6,403 nucleotides of DNA from a bacterium (GTDB taxonomy: Bacteria; Chloroflexota; Dormibacteria; UBA8260; Bog-877), in NCBI GenBank assembly GCA_021817185.1, contig JAKAVU010000155.1, positions 1 through 6,403 of the forward strand, written 5' to 3'. The position numbers were made by a program, and so were the translations under genes. Every line of letters starts with the position of its first letter. Within the stretch, counting starts at the first letter, position 1. Below are positions 1-6,401 of the stretch, piece after piece. Under the pieces are notes generated by a model. It did not search any database and had not been told where the DNA came from. It was given only the letters and a program-made list of their open reading frames with translations.

Positions 1-2
1 GG

Positions 3-686
3 GAGAATCCGACCCGAGGGCTGGTGCTGCCAGTGGAGTTCATCCCCCTGGCGGAGGAGACCGGAAGCATCTCGAAGGTCGGCTGCTGGGTTCTCGACGA
101 GGCCTGCCGGGCCCTGGCCGGTTGGGTGGCCGCCCATCCGGCCGCGGCTGAGTTGAGCGTCTCCATCAACCTCTCTGTCGCCCAGCTACTGGATCCCGAC
201 CTGGTTCCGCATGTGGCAGAGGCAGTCGCCAACTGCGGCCTGCCTCCAGACCATCTTCACCTCGAGGTCACCGAAAGCGTCCTAAGCACTGAGCCGGAGG
301 CGGCGGCGAGGGTGTTGGAGGAACTCCACTCTCTCGGCGTGGTCCTGGCGATCGACGACTTCGGGACGGGGAACTCGTCCCTCACCGCTCTGCGTCGGTT
401 CCCATTCCAGGTCCTGAAGGTCGACCAGTCCTTCGTGAGCGGGATCGGGATCCGCCCCGATGACGAGACTATCGTGGCGGCGACCATCGGGCTCGCCCAC
501 GGCCTCGGGCTCACTGCGGTCGCCGAGGGGGTGGAGACCGAGGCCCAGCGGGAGTTCCTGGCGGACCACGGCTGCGACGAGCTGCAAGGGTATCTGCTGG
601 GGAGGCCGGAGCCCGAGTTGGCGGCTGTTGTAGACTCGCCTAGTCGGGGTTCCCAGAGAGTGTTCAGACCAAGCGCCTTGGCATGA
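3..686 (+). CDS. EAL-domain c-di-GMP phosphodiesterase, C-terminal part (5' end outside window)
   Basis: EAL domains hydrolyse the second messenger cyclic di-GMP to linear pGpG in the cytoplasm. The open frame runs in from the left edge (ENPTRGLV then PVEFIPLAEETGSI), so the GTG at 24 is not the real start. The EAL signature itself, and any GGDEF, PAS or sensor region, lie upstream. Counting from the codon at 24, the catalytic and metal-binding positions present are Asn49 (SINLS), Glu81 (LEVTES), Asp111-Asp112 (DDFGTG), Lys132 (LKVDQSF), Glu168 (AEGVE) and Gln188 (QGYLLGRP). Their spacing fits an active family member. Only the EAL glutamate cannot be checked. About 25 residues of non-conserved tail follow the domain. 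The TGA stop overlaps an ATG at 683 (ATGA), but a better start for the next ORF lies at 731. In this high-GC setting the full protein is probably a GGDEF-EAL or sensor-EAL protein; that is inference. Confidence 0.93.
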   Translation, partial: ENPTRGLVLPVEFIPLAEETGSISKVGCWVLDEACRALAGWVAAHPAAAELSVSINLSVAQLLDPDLVPHVAEAVANCGLPPDHLHLEVTESVLSTEPEAAARVLEELHSLGVVLAIDDFGTGNSSLTALRRFPFQVLKVDQSFVSGIGIRPDDETIVAATIGLAHGLGLTAVAEGVETEAQREFLADHGCDELQGYLLGRPEPELAAVVDSPSRGSQRVFRPSALA

Positions 687-730
687 AGGGACCGGAGCTT
701 GGGGATGGATCCCGGGCGAAAGGAGGTGGA

Positions 731-985
731 ATGGGCTCCCGCCGCGGAGGAGACACTGACGAATTTGGATCGGCCTTGGGCGTGGCAGCGCTGATAGCCG
801 GGAAAGGCGTCATCATTGATCTAGCTGCGAGGCGGGCCCGAGCCGAACAGGACCGGATTGTCCGGGAGACCAAGGCGAGCCCGGCAAGTGCCTGGCAGCG
901 CGTCGGCGCAGATCTGCGCAGCGCGATTGATCGCCGGGAAGCTGCACTTCGCAAGCGACCACTCCGGGGCTCCCGGCCAGGCTGA
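731..985 (+). CDS. small hypothetical protein (84 aa)
   Basis: I do not recognise this protein. The ATG at 731 is chosen because a near-perfect Shine-Dalgarno (AAAGGAGGT, about 719-727) lies 4 bases before it. The in-frame ATG at 683, which overlaps the EAL stop, has no such site. The predicted product has a polar start (GSRRGGDTDEF) and a short Gly/Ala/Ile/Val-rich stretch (about residues 13-27) too weak to call a membrane segment. An Arg/Ala/Glu-rich, probably helical region follows, and the tail is basic. It lies directly downstream of the EAL gene on the same strand, so it could be co-transcribed with it, and it converges on the GHKL-peptidase gene. Codon use is less G/C-biased in third positions than in the EAL gene. 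It may be a recent or accessory gene, or a chance ORF; the ribosome binding site is the main support. Confidence 0.45.
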   Translation: MGSRRGGDTDEFGSALGVAALIAGKGVIIDLAARRARAEQDRIVRETKASPASAWQRVGADLRSAIDRREAALRKRPLRGSRPG

Positions 986-1065
986 GGTCGGCGCTCAGTC
1001 GGCCGTGGTCCGCATAGGGATGGCAGCCGGGATGACGTCCGGTGGCGGATGCTGCGCCGACCTCA
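983..1065. repeat. 12-bp perfect inverted repeat between convergent genes
   Basis: TGAGGTCGGCGC at 983-994 is the exact reverse complement of 1054-1065, with a 59-base spacer. The spacer can add smaller stems: TCCGC 1009-1013 with 1045-1049, and CCGG 1027-1030 with 1039-1042 around an 8-base loop. The left arm begins at the stop codon of the small + ORF, and the right arm lies about 40 bases beyond the stop of the - strand GHKL gene. The position suits a bidirectional terminator or mRNA 3' structure, but there is no T-run on either side. A protein-binding site or a structured RNA is also possible. Confidence 0.4.
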
Positions 1066-1105
1066 CCGAACTCCGAGCCACCTTGCCACCTTCCCCGGCA
1101 CCAAA

Positions 1106-2650
1106 CTACCCGTCGCCTACGAGGTCGGAGTGCACCACTCCGAGCGGGCCGCTTGACCCTCCATGTCCAAAGGTCTGCAGTTGAGCCAGCGCCTCGCTCA
1201 CTACAACCCCCACTAGCTCAGTCAAGGCATCCTCGAATTCCATTGTGTTATCGCTCGCACCTGACACGGCATGAGAGAGCTCGTGGAGCAAGACACCACA
1301 GTACGAAGCGGCAGATCTAAGCTGATCTCGGCGGATGATGACCCGATGCTCCGCCGGTTCCCAAATGCCAAGGACCTGTCCAGAGCCTGCCTCGTTAAGA
1401 CGCATCGTCTCCGAGATGAGGATTTCGCCGATCCCGTGCCTAGAGCGATCGACCCTGGCCAATCTAATGACTGTGTCTGTCAGGCCATAAATCGCCAGCT
1501 CCCGGTTAGTCAGGCCAGCAGGCTTTACAAAGGTGAACTCGAAGCTGTCATTCCACTCCTGGCGGTACGTGCCCAGGTCAACGATCGGTTGTCCCGCGAG
1601 ATCCGTTTGCCGCCCTAAAGCCTGCGCGATGTCATCGGGCACTACCACGGGACGGTAGCCATCCCGGCGGGCATAGGTGACGGTATCCAGCCCGGTTTGC
1701 CAAGCAGTGACAAAGACGACCTTCTCCTGAGACTGAAGAAGGCGGCAGGCATGAATGGCGACGTCCTTCCAATCGATCTCGTCATGGGCGTTCCCAGTGA
1801 CGACTGCGCCAAGGTCTTCGGTCAATGGTCCGACCACCAAGGAAGAGGTACATGCCTTGAGGATGTCCTTCACCCGATCGCTATAGGCAGTCCGCCCAAC
1901 ATTGGTCCGTTCGCGATTCAGTGCCCGTCGCAGTGGAGCGTTGAGTTGCGTGATGTTGTAAGAGAACAGGAAATTCGGTTCCTCCGCTGCCAGAAGCCCC
2001 TTCACGTAGATGCGCCCTGGCCCAACCATCGAGGCCCGAGCTAGCACGGAGCCCGCTCCGGTGTTTTCGAGAAGACGGTCCCCTGAGTAGTGAAGGAAGT
2101 AGCCCTGGGCTTGCTCCATGTCGGACTTGTGGATACCGGTAAGGACGACATCTGTCCCCACTAAAGCGGAGTCCGATGGCGGAGCCACAATCCCATGCAG
2201 CGTAACGATGTCCGCGAAGCCCGCCTTAGGGCGGCTGGCGATGGTGATGTCGCCATGACGTGAGCGGAGTAGGACGCCAACCTTCCGCCGATCACAGACA
2301 GCCAATGCATCCTTGAGGCCTATCCCAAACTGCCCGATGACGCTTGGGTGGCTGGTCTTTTCCGGGTCCTCCTTTTGGGTAAGGTGCTCATACGACAGCC
2401 CTCGCCCGAAGTCTCGTATGTGCCACCGACCCTCTTCGTCGAGAGAGACAGTGGGGGACCGCGTTCTGGTGATGAGCTGCTCGTCGAGAGCGTTGGCAAT
2501 AAACTCCCGGAGAGCGAAGGCGACGGGCCAGTGCTCCAGGACACGCTCGATGTTGAGGTCGAACGCATGAGCCTCGGCCACTGGGGCTCCTGGAGCATGT
2601 GGCTGAGCCTTCCTGACGCTACGGAATAGTGCCATGGAGTGACGATACAC
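1106..2650 (-). CDS. GHKL (Hsp90/MORC-like) ATPase fused to a C-terminal HExxH metallopeptidase-like domain
   Basis: The predicted cytoplasmic protein has 514 residues from a GTG at 2650, or 509 from an ATG at 2635. Neither start has a clear Shine-Dalgarno, so the choice is open. The N-terminal ATPase shows the Bergerat-fold boxes in order: N-box REFIANALDE (Glu49, Asn53, Asp56), G1 box IRDFGRGL (Asp80, Gly82, Gly84) and G2 box GQFGIGLK (106-113). A conserved-looking block ALNRERTNVGRTAYSDRVK (243-261) follows. The middle, about 265-440, is unassigned. Near the C terminus HELSHAVSG (456-464) gives HExxH, with Glu471, Glu473 and Glu478 downstream as candidate third zinc ligands, as in gluzincin-type peptidases. 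GHKL proteins bind and hydrolyse ATP to drive conformational change. Whether the zincin part cleaves protein is unknown. Relatives occur as standalone 'ATP-binding proteins' and MORC/MutL-like conflict proteins. Its gene appears less GC-rich than its neighbour on the - strand and lies between two EAL 3' segments, suggesting acquisition. Domain calls are secure; the biological role is inference. Confidence 0.88.
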   Translation of the reverse strand: MYRHSMALFRSVRKAQPHAPGAPVAEAHAFDLNIERVLEHWPVAFALREFIANALDEQLITRTRSPTVSLDEEGRWHIRDFGRGLSYEHLTQKEDPEKTSHPSVIGQFGIGLKDALAVCDRRKVGVLLRSRHGDITIASRPKAGFADIVTLHGIVAPPSDSALVGTDVVLTGIHKSDMEQAQGYFLHYSGDRLLENTGAGSVLARASMVGPGRIYVKGLLAAEEPNFLFSYNITQLNAPLRRALNRERTNVGRTAYSDRVKDILKACTSSLVVGPLTEDLGAVVTGNAHDEIDWKDVAIHACRLLQSQEKVVFVTAWQTGLDTVTYARRDGYRPVVVPDDIAQALGRQTDLAGQPIVDLGTYRQEWNDSFEFTFVKPAGLTNRELAIYGLTDTVIRLARVDRSRHGIGEILISETMRLNEAGSGQVLGIWEPAEHRVIIRRDQLRSAASYCGVLLHELSHAVSGASDNTMEFEDALTELVGVVVSEALAQLQTFGHGGSSGPLGVVHSDLVGDG

Positions 2651-2682
2651 CCAAAGTGTTGAGCTGAGACGGGTTCCCCAAG

Positions 2683-2847
2683 GTTCGTCCCGAGGGCGAG
2701 ACGATCGTCGCGGCGACCATTGGCCTGGCCTACGGGCTCGGGCTCTCAGTGGTCGGTGAGGGGGTGGAGACCGAGGCTCAGCTGGATTTCCTGGTCCAAC
2801 ACGCCTGCGACGAGCTGCAGGGGTAGCTGTTGGGGAGGCCTCGAGCA
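2683..2847 (+). pseudogene. decayed EAL-domain 3' fragment
   Basis: Reading + strand from 2683 gives VRPEGETIVAATIG, then EGVETEAQ (2758-2781), then CDELQG followed by a TAG at 2824-2826 and LLGRP. This is collinear with the EAL gene at 466-609. My hand alignment over 144 ungapped bases (2698-2841) counts about 24 mismatches, 15 in third codon positions. That pattern means the two copies diverged while coding. The stop replaces the Tyr of the conserved QGYLLGRP motif. No EAL homology is visible before about 2683, so the N-box, DDFGTG and Lys motifs are missing. It is non-functional as an EAL domain: a remnant of a paralogous GGDEF/EAL gene, or an old duplication left by an insertion. Confidence 0.85.
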
Positions 2848-2908
2848 GCGGCAGCGGGCGCGAGGTTCAGCCCGACGGCGCGTTGCACTTGGGCCGCAGC
2901 CAGGCTCA

Positions 2909-2932
2909 TGGTGGTGGAGTGGGACACCACCA
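2909..2932. terminator. possible stem-loop downstream of the YhaN-like gene
   Basis: TGGTGGTG (2909-2916) and its exact complement (2925-2932) form an 8-bp stem with an 8-base loop. It lies about 20 bases past the stop of the - strand YhaN-like gene. There is no T-tract on the - strand after the stem, so a classical intrinsic terminator is not supported. It could still be a high-GC type terminator or a chance repeat. Confidence 0.25.
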
Positions 2933-2952
2933 CTTGAGTGTCACGACTGCCG

Positions 2953-5900
2953 TCAGGCTGCGGGAGCCTCTGCTGGCTTGCCCAAAGCGGCCACGGCGAA
3001 GCTCTCCGCCGGTAGCACCGCCCGGGCCAGATCCAGAACTCTCTGGTGATGGGTGAACACAAGCACCTGGGTCGTCTGACTCAGATCCACCAGCACCCGA
3101 AGCGCCGCAGCGGCGCGGTCATCATCGAAGTTCACGAGAACGTCGTCGAGGATCACCGGCATTGGGCCATCGCTGGCGCAGTGTCGCTCCACGCTGGCCA
3201 GGCGCAGTGCGAGGTAAAGCTGGTCTCGTTCCCCTTCGCTGATCTCATCCAGCGCTGAAGGACGGTCGCCGTCGTTTCGCACAGCGATGATGACCGGAGC
3301 CTCGCCCGGCTCCTCGCTCACGTCCAGGCGGCGAAACGTACCTGCTGTCAGGGTCTTGAAGTGGGCGCTGGCCCGCTCAAGCACCCAAGCTTGGTGGGCG
3401 TCCCGGTGCTGTTGCATCGTGACTCGCAGAAGGCCGGCGGCGCACTGGAGGCGCGCATAGCGTCGGGCTAACTCGGCGATGTCGGCGGCGGCTGCCTGCT
3501 GAGCCTCGGCCGCCTGGGCAGCCTCGCTGCCGCCAGCGTTGAGTTTCTCCAGGGCCCCCTGCGCGCGGGTCAGGTCTCCGATCGTACGGCTGAGGGCCTC
3601 TCCCTGCTGTTCCAACTCCTCGCCCAACGTTCGTATGTTGTCAGCGAGGGTGTCGGGGTCAGTAGCAGCTCCCTGCTCTAGGAACTCGGCGACCGTCCAC
3701 CCGGTCCCTCGTTCCAGGAGGTCCCGTTCTTGGGCTGCGATCTGGTCGGTCAGCTCAGCCCGCTTATGGGCGAGGCCGATGGCTACGTCAAGCGCCCCAG
3801 GGTCCGCGATCCCCACCGCCATAGCAAGATCGGACAGGGCCGACTCTGCGCTCGCGATCTCCTTGGCTGCCATCTCGAGGGCTGTCATCCTGGCCGTGAC
3901 GTCGCGGTCCAGTTCCTCGCGCTGGGCGTGCCGTTTTTCTTGGTCCCGGAGGCGAGCTCCGACCTGTCGAGCCTGCTCATCAGGCGGCACCGGGCCGAGG
4001 TCGGGGGCCACGGCCCGAACCAGTTCCCGGGCCTGGGTCGCGAACGCCTCGCAGTCCTCGGCCATCCCTCGGATCCGGTGGTCAAGCTCAGTGACGGCAG
4101 CGACGGTTGTCGTCGCCTCACGCAACTCGTGCAGTGCGGTAGACACGGTCTCGACGGTCGTGCCGTCCACCGGCAGGTGCAGTCGTTCGAGGGCGGCAAT
4201 CCAGCGATTCTGCCAATCTGCCTCGTGACTCGCGAGGAGGGCCCTCCGATCCTCGAGCGCCGCTTGGGCATCGCCCTGGCTCGCCAACCCGGCCTCCGCC
4301 TCGCGCTGACGCCTCTCGTCCCGGGCCGCCTTCGCCAGCTCCTCGGTGGCCAGATCCTGCAGGGCGGTGAGCGTTGCCACGTCATCTGGAATCGCTACTC
4401 CGTAGGCCTCCAGTACGCTGCGAATAGCGATCCCGTGCCGGTCCCGGGCCTCGGTGAGCGTCCGCACCTGCCCCTCGGTCCCGGCCACGTCGGGAGCCAG
4501 CTCGACGATCTTCGCGTGCGCGTCCAGGGCAGCAAGGGCTTCCGTCGGCTTGGGGGCGGGGAGCTTGGTCGAAGCCCACATCGCCGCCCACGCGCGTCCC
4601 GCAGCGACCTCTGAGTCGGCACGCGACTCGGTCTGCTCACGCACGTGGGCCAGCTCCCGCTCGACTGCCTCGCGGTCCGCCTGAAGCTGGGCGTGCTGGG
4701 CGATACGCTCCGCCTCTCGCCACAGAGCTTCGGCGAGGGTATCAACCCGGCTTACGGCCACTTCGTAGGCGACCACAGCATCCGTCGACGGCGGCCCGTT
4801 CATCCAGGCGGCCTTAAGAGCCTCCCACGCGGTAGCCCGTTCGAGCCGGGCTGCGTTCAGCTCGGCCGGGGCCGGTACCGGCCGGACCAGCTCCAGGGCC
4901 CGGAGGCCTCGCTCGGCCGTTTCGCCTTTGGCCGTCCAGTCCTCCTCGGCCTGGGCGCCGGCCGCCGCTGCCTGGGCGCGGTTCTGCTGCTCCGCTAGCC
5001 AGGCCAACACTGCGTCCCTCGTAGGGATGACGAGCGCTGCCACGGCCGTCGGGCTCCAGTCTGCACAGCCGAGCCTGCCCAACGCTGGCGCCAGCGCGTC
5101 GCGGAGCCGGGTGAGATGAGTGGACGCCTTGTCCAGCTCCTGCTCTATCGCGCCGTCCCGGCGGCTGGTGCCCAGGACGGTCTCCAGCCGACTCCGGTCC
5201 CGACTTTGCCCCAACTCCTTGAGGGTCTCAGTCCAATTCCTGGCCTGGCGCACGAGCCGCTTCTCCTCGCTCGCGATCTCCTCGCGGGAGTTCTGGAAGC
5301 GCTCGGGTTCCCCAGTCAGGCGCTCAAGCGATGTGAACTCCGCTGGCCGAAGGGGGAGTGCCTGCCGGAGCATCTCCAGAGTGAGGTCCGGCCAATACGG
5401 GTGCAGCCGGTCCAGTGCATCGGCAACCTTGAGCTCGCGCTCTCGCTGGCGCAAGGGCTGGTCGTCCCGCTCGCGCTGGTAGCGGCCGAGTTCGTGCTCA
5501 AGGGCACGGATCTCGGCCGCCCTGGCCAGGAGCGGCTCGTCCAAGGGCAGCTGCTCCAAGCGGGCAGTGAGGACGTCGAGCTCGGTCCGCGCCTCTTCGG
5601 CCCTGGCGCCAGCATCTCTGTGCATGGCGGCCGACTCTTCGAAGGCCTTGAGCTGTTCCGGGGTGAAGTCCTGGCCAGCCGGGAGGGCGATGCGGTCAGT
5701 TGCCGCGCGGTCGCGCGCTGCAAGCACCGGCAAGGCACTCTGGAGCCGCTCCAACTCCCGGCGCCGGTTCTCGGTGGTCCGGCGCTCAGCTTCCTTGAGG
5801 GCCCGCTCGGCGGTGAGGCGAGCGACCTCGGCGTCGGCATCTACCCAGACCTGAGGACGGACCGTCGTCCGTCCGACGGTCTGGTGCGCCTCGCGGTAGG

Positions 5901-6120
5901 CCCGGAGGGCGGCATTGAGGGGGTATTTCTGCCCGTTCGGGAGCCAGAGGGCGTTGGCAGCGGTCGTCAGCTGCGAGAGGAGCTGCCCGAGCGAGACCCC
6001 GGTCTCAGCCCCAAGCAGGCTCTCGCCTAGCTCACCGCGCGAGCGGAGGAGGTCCTGGGCGCCCGCCCGAAGTCGGTCGTGGTCGAGCCCAAAAAGCGCC
6101 GCGAACACCGTGGCGTCCAT
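2953..6120 (-). CDS. YhaN-type AAA_27 (Rad50/SbcC-like) ATPase, lacking its N-terminal Walker A region
   Basis: The 1055-codon open frame begins at the first available start, the ATG at 6120. The N-terminal block MDATVFAALFGLDHDRLR and the following GELGESL match the part of YhaN-family proteins that lies well after their Walker A. Residues about 95-900 are Glu/Arg/Ala/Leu-rich and predicted to form long coiled coils. No CxxC zinc hook is visible, unlike true Rad50. The C-terminal ATPase half is complete: signature ISEGERDQLYLALRLA (960-975), Walker B VILDDV (989-994), D-loop VNFDDDRA (996-1003) and H-loop FTHHQ (1022-1026). Family members (YhaN of Bacillus, often next to the Mre11-like YhaO) are membrane- or nucleoid-associated proteins with a proposed DNA-repair role. 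A partner nuclease gene is not in the window. Homology continues upstream of the ATG but stops before Walker A (next entry), so any product could not form a normal ATP site alone. It is probably a recently 5'-truncated gene, as the long frame is still intact. Confidence 0.87.
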   Translation of the reverse strand: MDATVFAALFGLDHDRLRAGAQDLLRSRGELGESLLGAETGVSLGQLLSQLTTAANALWLPNGQKYPLNAALRAYREAHQTVGRTTVRPQVWVDADAEVARLTAERALKEAERRTTENRRRELERLQSALPVLAARDRAATDRIALPAGQDFTPEQLKAFEESAAMHRDAGARAEEARTELDVLTARLEQLPLDEPLLARAAEIRALEHELGRYQRERDDQPLRQRERELKVADALDRLHPYWPDLTLEMLRQALPLRPAEFTSLERLTGEPERFQNSREEIASEEKRLVRQARNWTETLKELGQSRDRSRLETVLGTSRRDGAIEQELDKASTHLTRLRDALAPALGRLGCADWSPTAVAALVIPTRDAVLAWLAEQQNRAQAAAAGAQAEEDWTAKGETAERGLRALELVRPVPAPAELNAARLERATAWEALKAAWMNGPPSTDAVVAYEVAVSRVDTLAEALWREAERIAQHAQLQADREAVERELAHVREQTESRADSEVAAGRAWAAMWASTKLPAPKPTEALAALDAHAKIVELAPDVAGTEGQVRTLTEARDRHGIAIRSVLEAYGVAIPDDVATLTALQDLATEELAKAARDERRQREAEAGLASQGDAQAALEDRRALLASHEADWQNRWIAALERLHLPVDGTTVETVSTALHELREATTTVAAVTELDHRIRGMAEDCEAFATQARELVRAVAPDLGPVPPDEQARQVGARLRDQEKRHAQREELDRDVTARMTALEMAAKEIASAESALSDLAMAVGIADPGALDVAIGLAHKRAELTDQIAAQERDLLERGTGWTVAEFLEQGAATDPDTLADNIRTLGEELEQQGEALSRTIGDLTRAQGALEKLNAGGSEAAQAAEAQQAAAADIAELARRYARLQCAAGLLRVTMQQHRDAHQAWVLERASAHFKTLTAGTFRRLDVSEEPGEAPVIIAVRNDGDRPSALDEISEGERDQLYLALRLASVERHCASDGPMPVILDDVLVNFDDDRAAAALRVLVDLSQTTQVLVFTHHQRVLDLARAVLPAESFAVAALGKPAEAPAA

Positions 6121-6285
6121 TCCGTGACAGAGCCCGAGCAGTTGCTCGTCGTCGGCCTCGGTCCAGGGGGACTGATCTGGGTGGCTGAGGGTGCTGCGGC
6201 GGCCCTTGCGCCGGACGAGGTCGAACCCGGCACCCTGTCCGTCCTCCAGGCTCAGCCCGATTCGGAGCTGGTCTAGTAGCGTGGG
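6121..6285 (-). pseudogene. 5' remnant of the YhaN-like gene beyond its first start codon
   Basis: The frame of the YhaN-like gene stays open upstream to a TGA at 6286-6288. It reads LLDQLRIGLSLEDG, then FDLVRRKGRRSTL, then EQLLGLCHG before Met1. This is the expected family segment (…LRIGA…, …VRRKGR…TL…) that sits between Walker A and the FGLDHERLR block. It contains no ATG, GTG or TTG codon, so it is homologous sequence with no way to start. Family resemblance ends near 6276. None of the three upstream - strand frames in 6276-6403 shows the expected stretch (LFG…RT…FLHPY) or a GxNxAGKST motif. The coding region is therefore interrupted by a rearrangement, an insertion, or less likely a sequencing frameshift. 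Confidence 0.75.
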
Positions 6286-6401
6286 TCAGTAACGGGTAAG
6301 GGAGGGAAGCGATCGCGCCCGGAGAGGTGTGACCAGAGATCTTCCGGCAGGGGGGTGGTGGGCCAGTTTGCGGGTGTCGGGGCGCCCCGAGCTCCGGCCA
6401 T
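6273..6401 (-). other. short ORF at the junction next to the truncated YhaN-like gene (42 codons, weak)
   Basis: A - strand frame runs from an ATG at 6399-6401, almost at the window edge, to a TAG at 6273-6275, so it may be the end of a longer gene entering from the right. The end of the product (LPEDLWSHLSGRDRFPPLPV) looks protein-like, with acidic, aromatic and proline spacing rather than low-complexity shadow sequence. I cannot name a family. Its stop falls where YhaN homology begins, as expected if it belongs to an inserted element or the other side of a rearrangement. The edge prevents any firmer statement. Confidence 0.3.

Noticed and set aside
647..2678. Shared 8-mer GGGTTCCC near both EAL 3' regions (647-654 and 2671-2678) as a possible attachment site
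   Set aside because: Eight bases is within chance expectation, and the positions do not correspond in the EAL alignment.
2641..2760. Promoter for the GHKL-peptidase gene
   Set aside because: The - strand upstream of the start lies mostly in EAL relic sequence; I saw no convincing -35/-10 pair or strong ribosome binding site.
4870..4883. 14-bp perfect palindrome GGCCGGTACCGGCC
   Set aside because: It lies inside the YhaN-like coding region in a Pro/Arg/Val-rich linker, where GC-rich codons produce such palindromes easily. No second copy was seen.
5855..5880. Overlapping 7-bp inverted repeats (GGACGGA/TCCGTCC and ACCGTCG/CGACGGT)
   Set aside because: They are fully within coding sequence (codons for GRTTVRP) and explained by repeated Thr/Val/Arg codons; no regulatory position.
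5116..6030. Long + strand open frame opposite the YhaN-like gene (304 codons), with a similar one at 3730-4614
   Set aside because: Both are antisense shadows of a GC-rich coiled-coil gene; the products lack domain logic and the - strand gene has clear family motifs.
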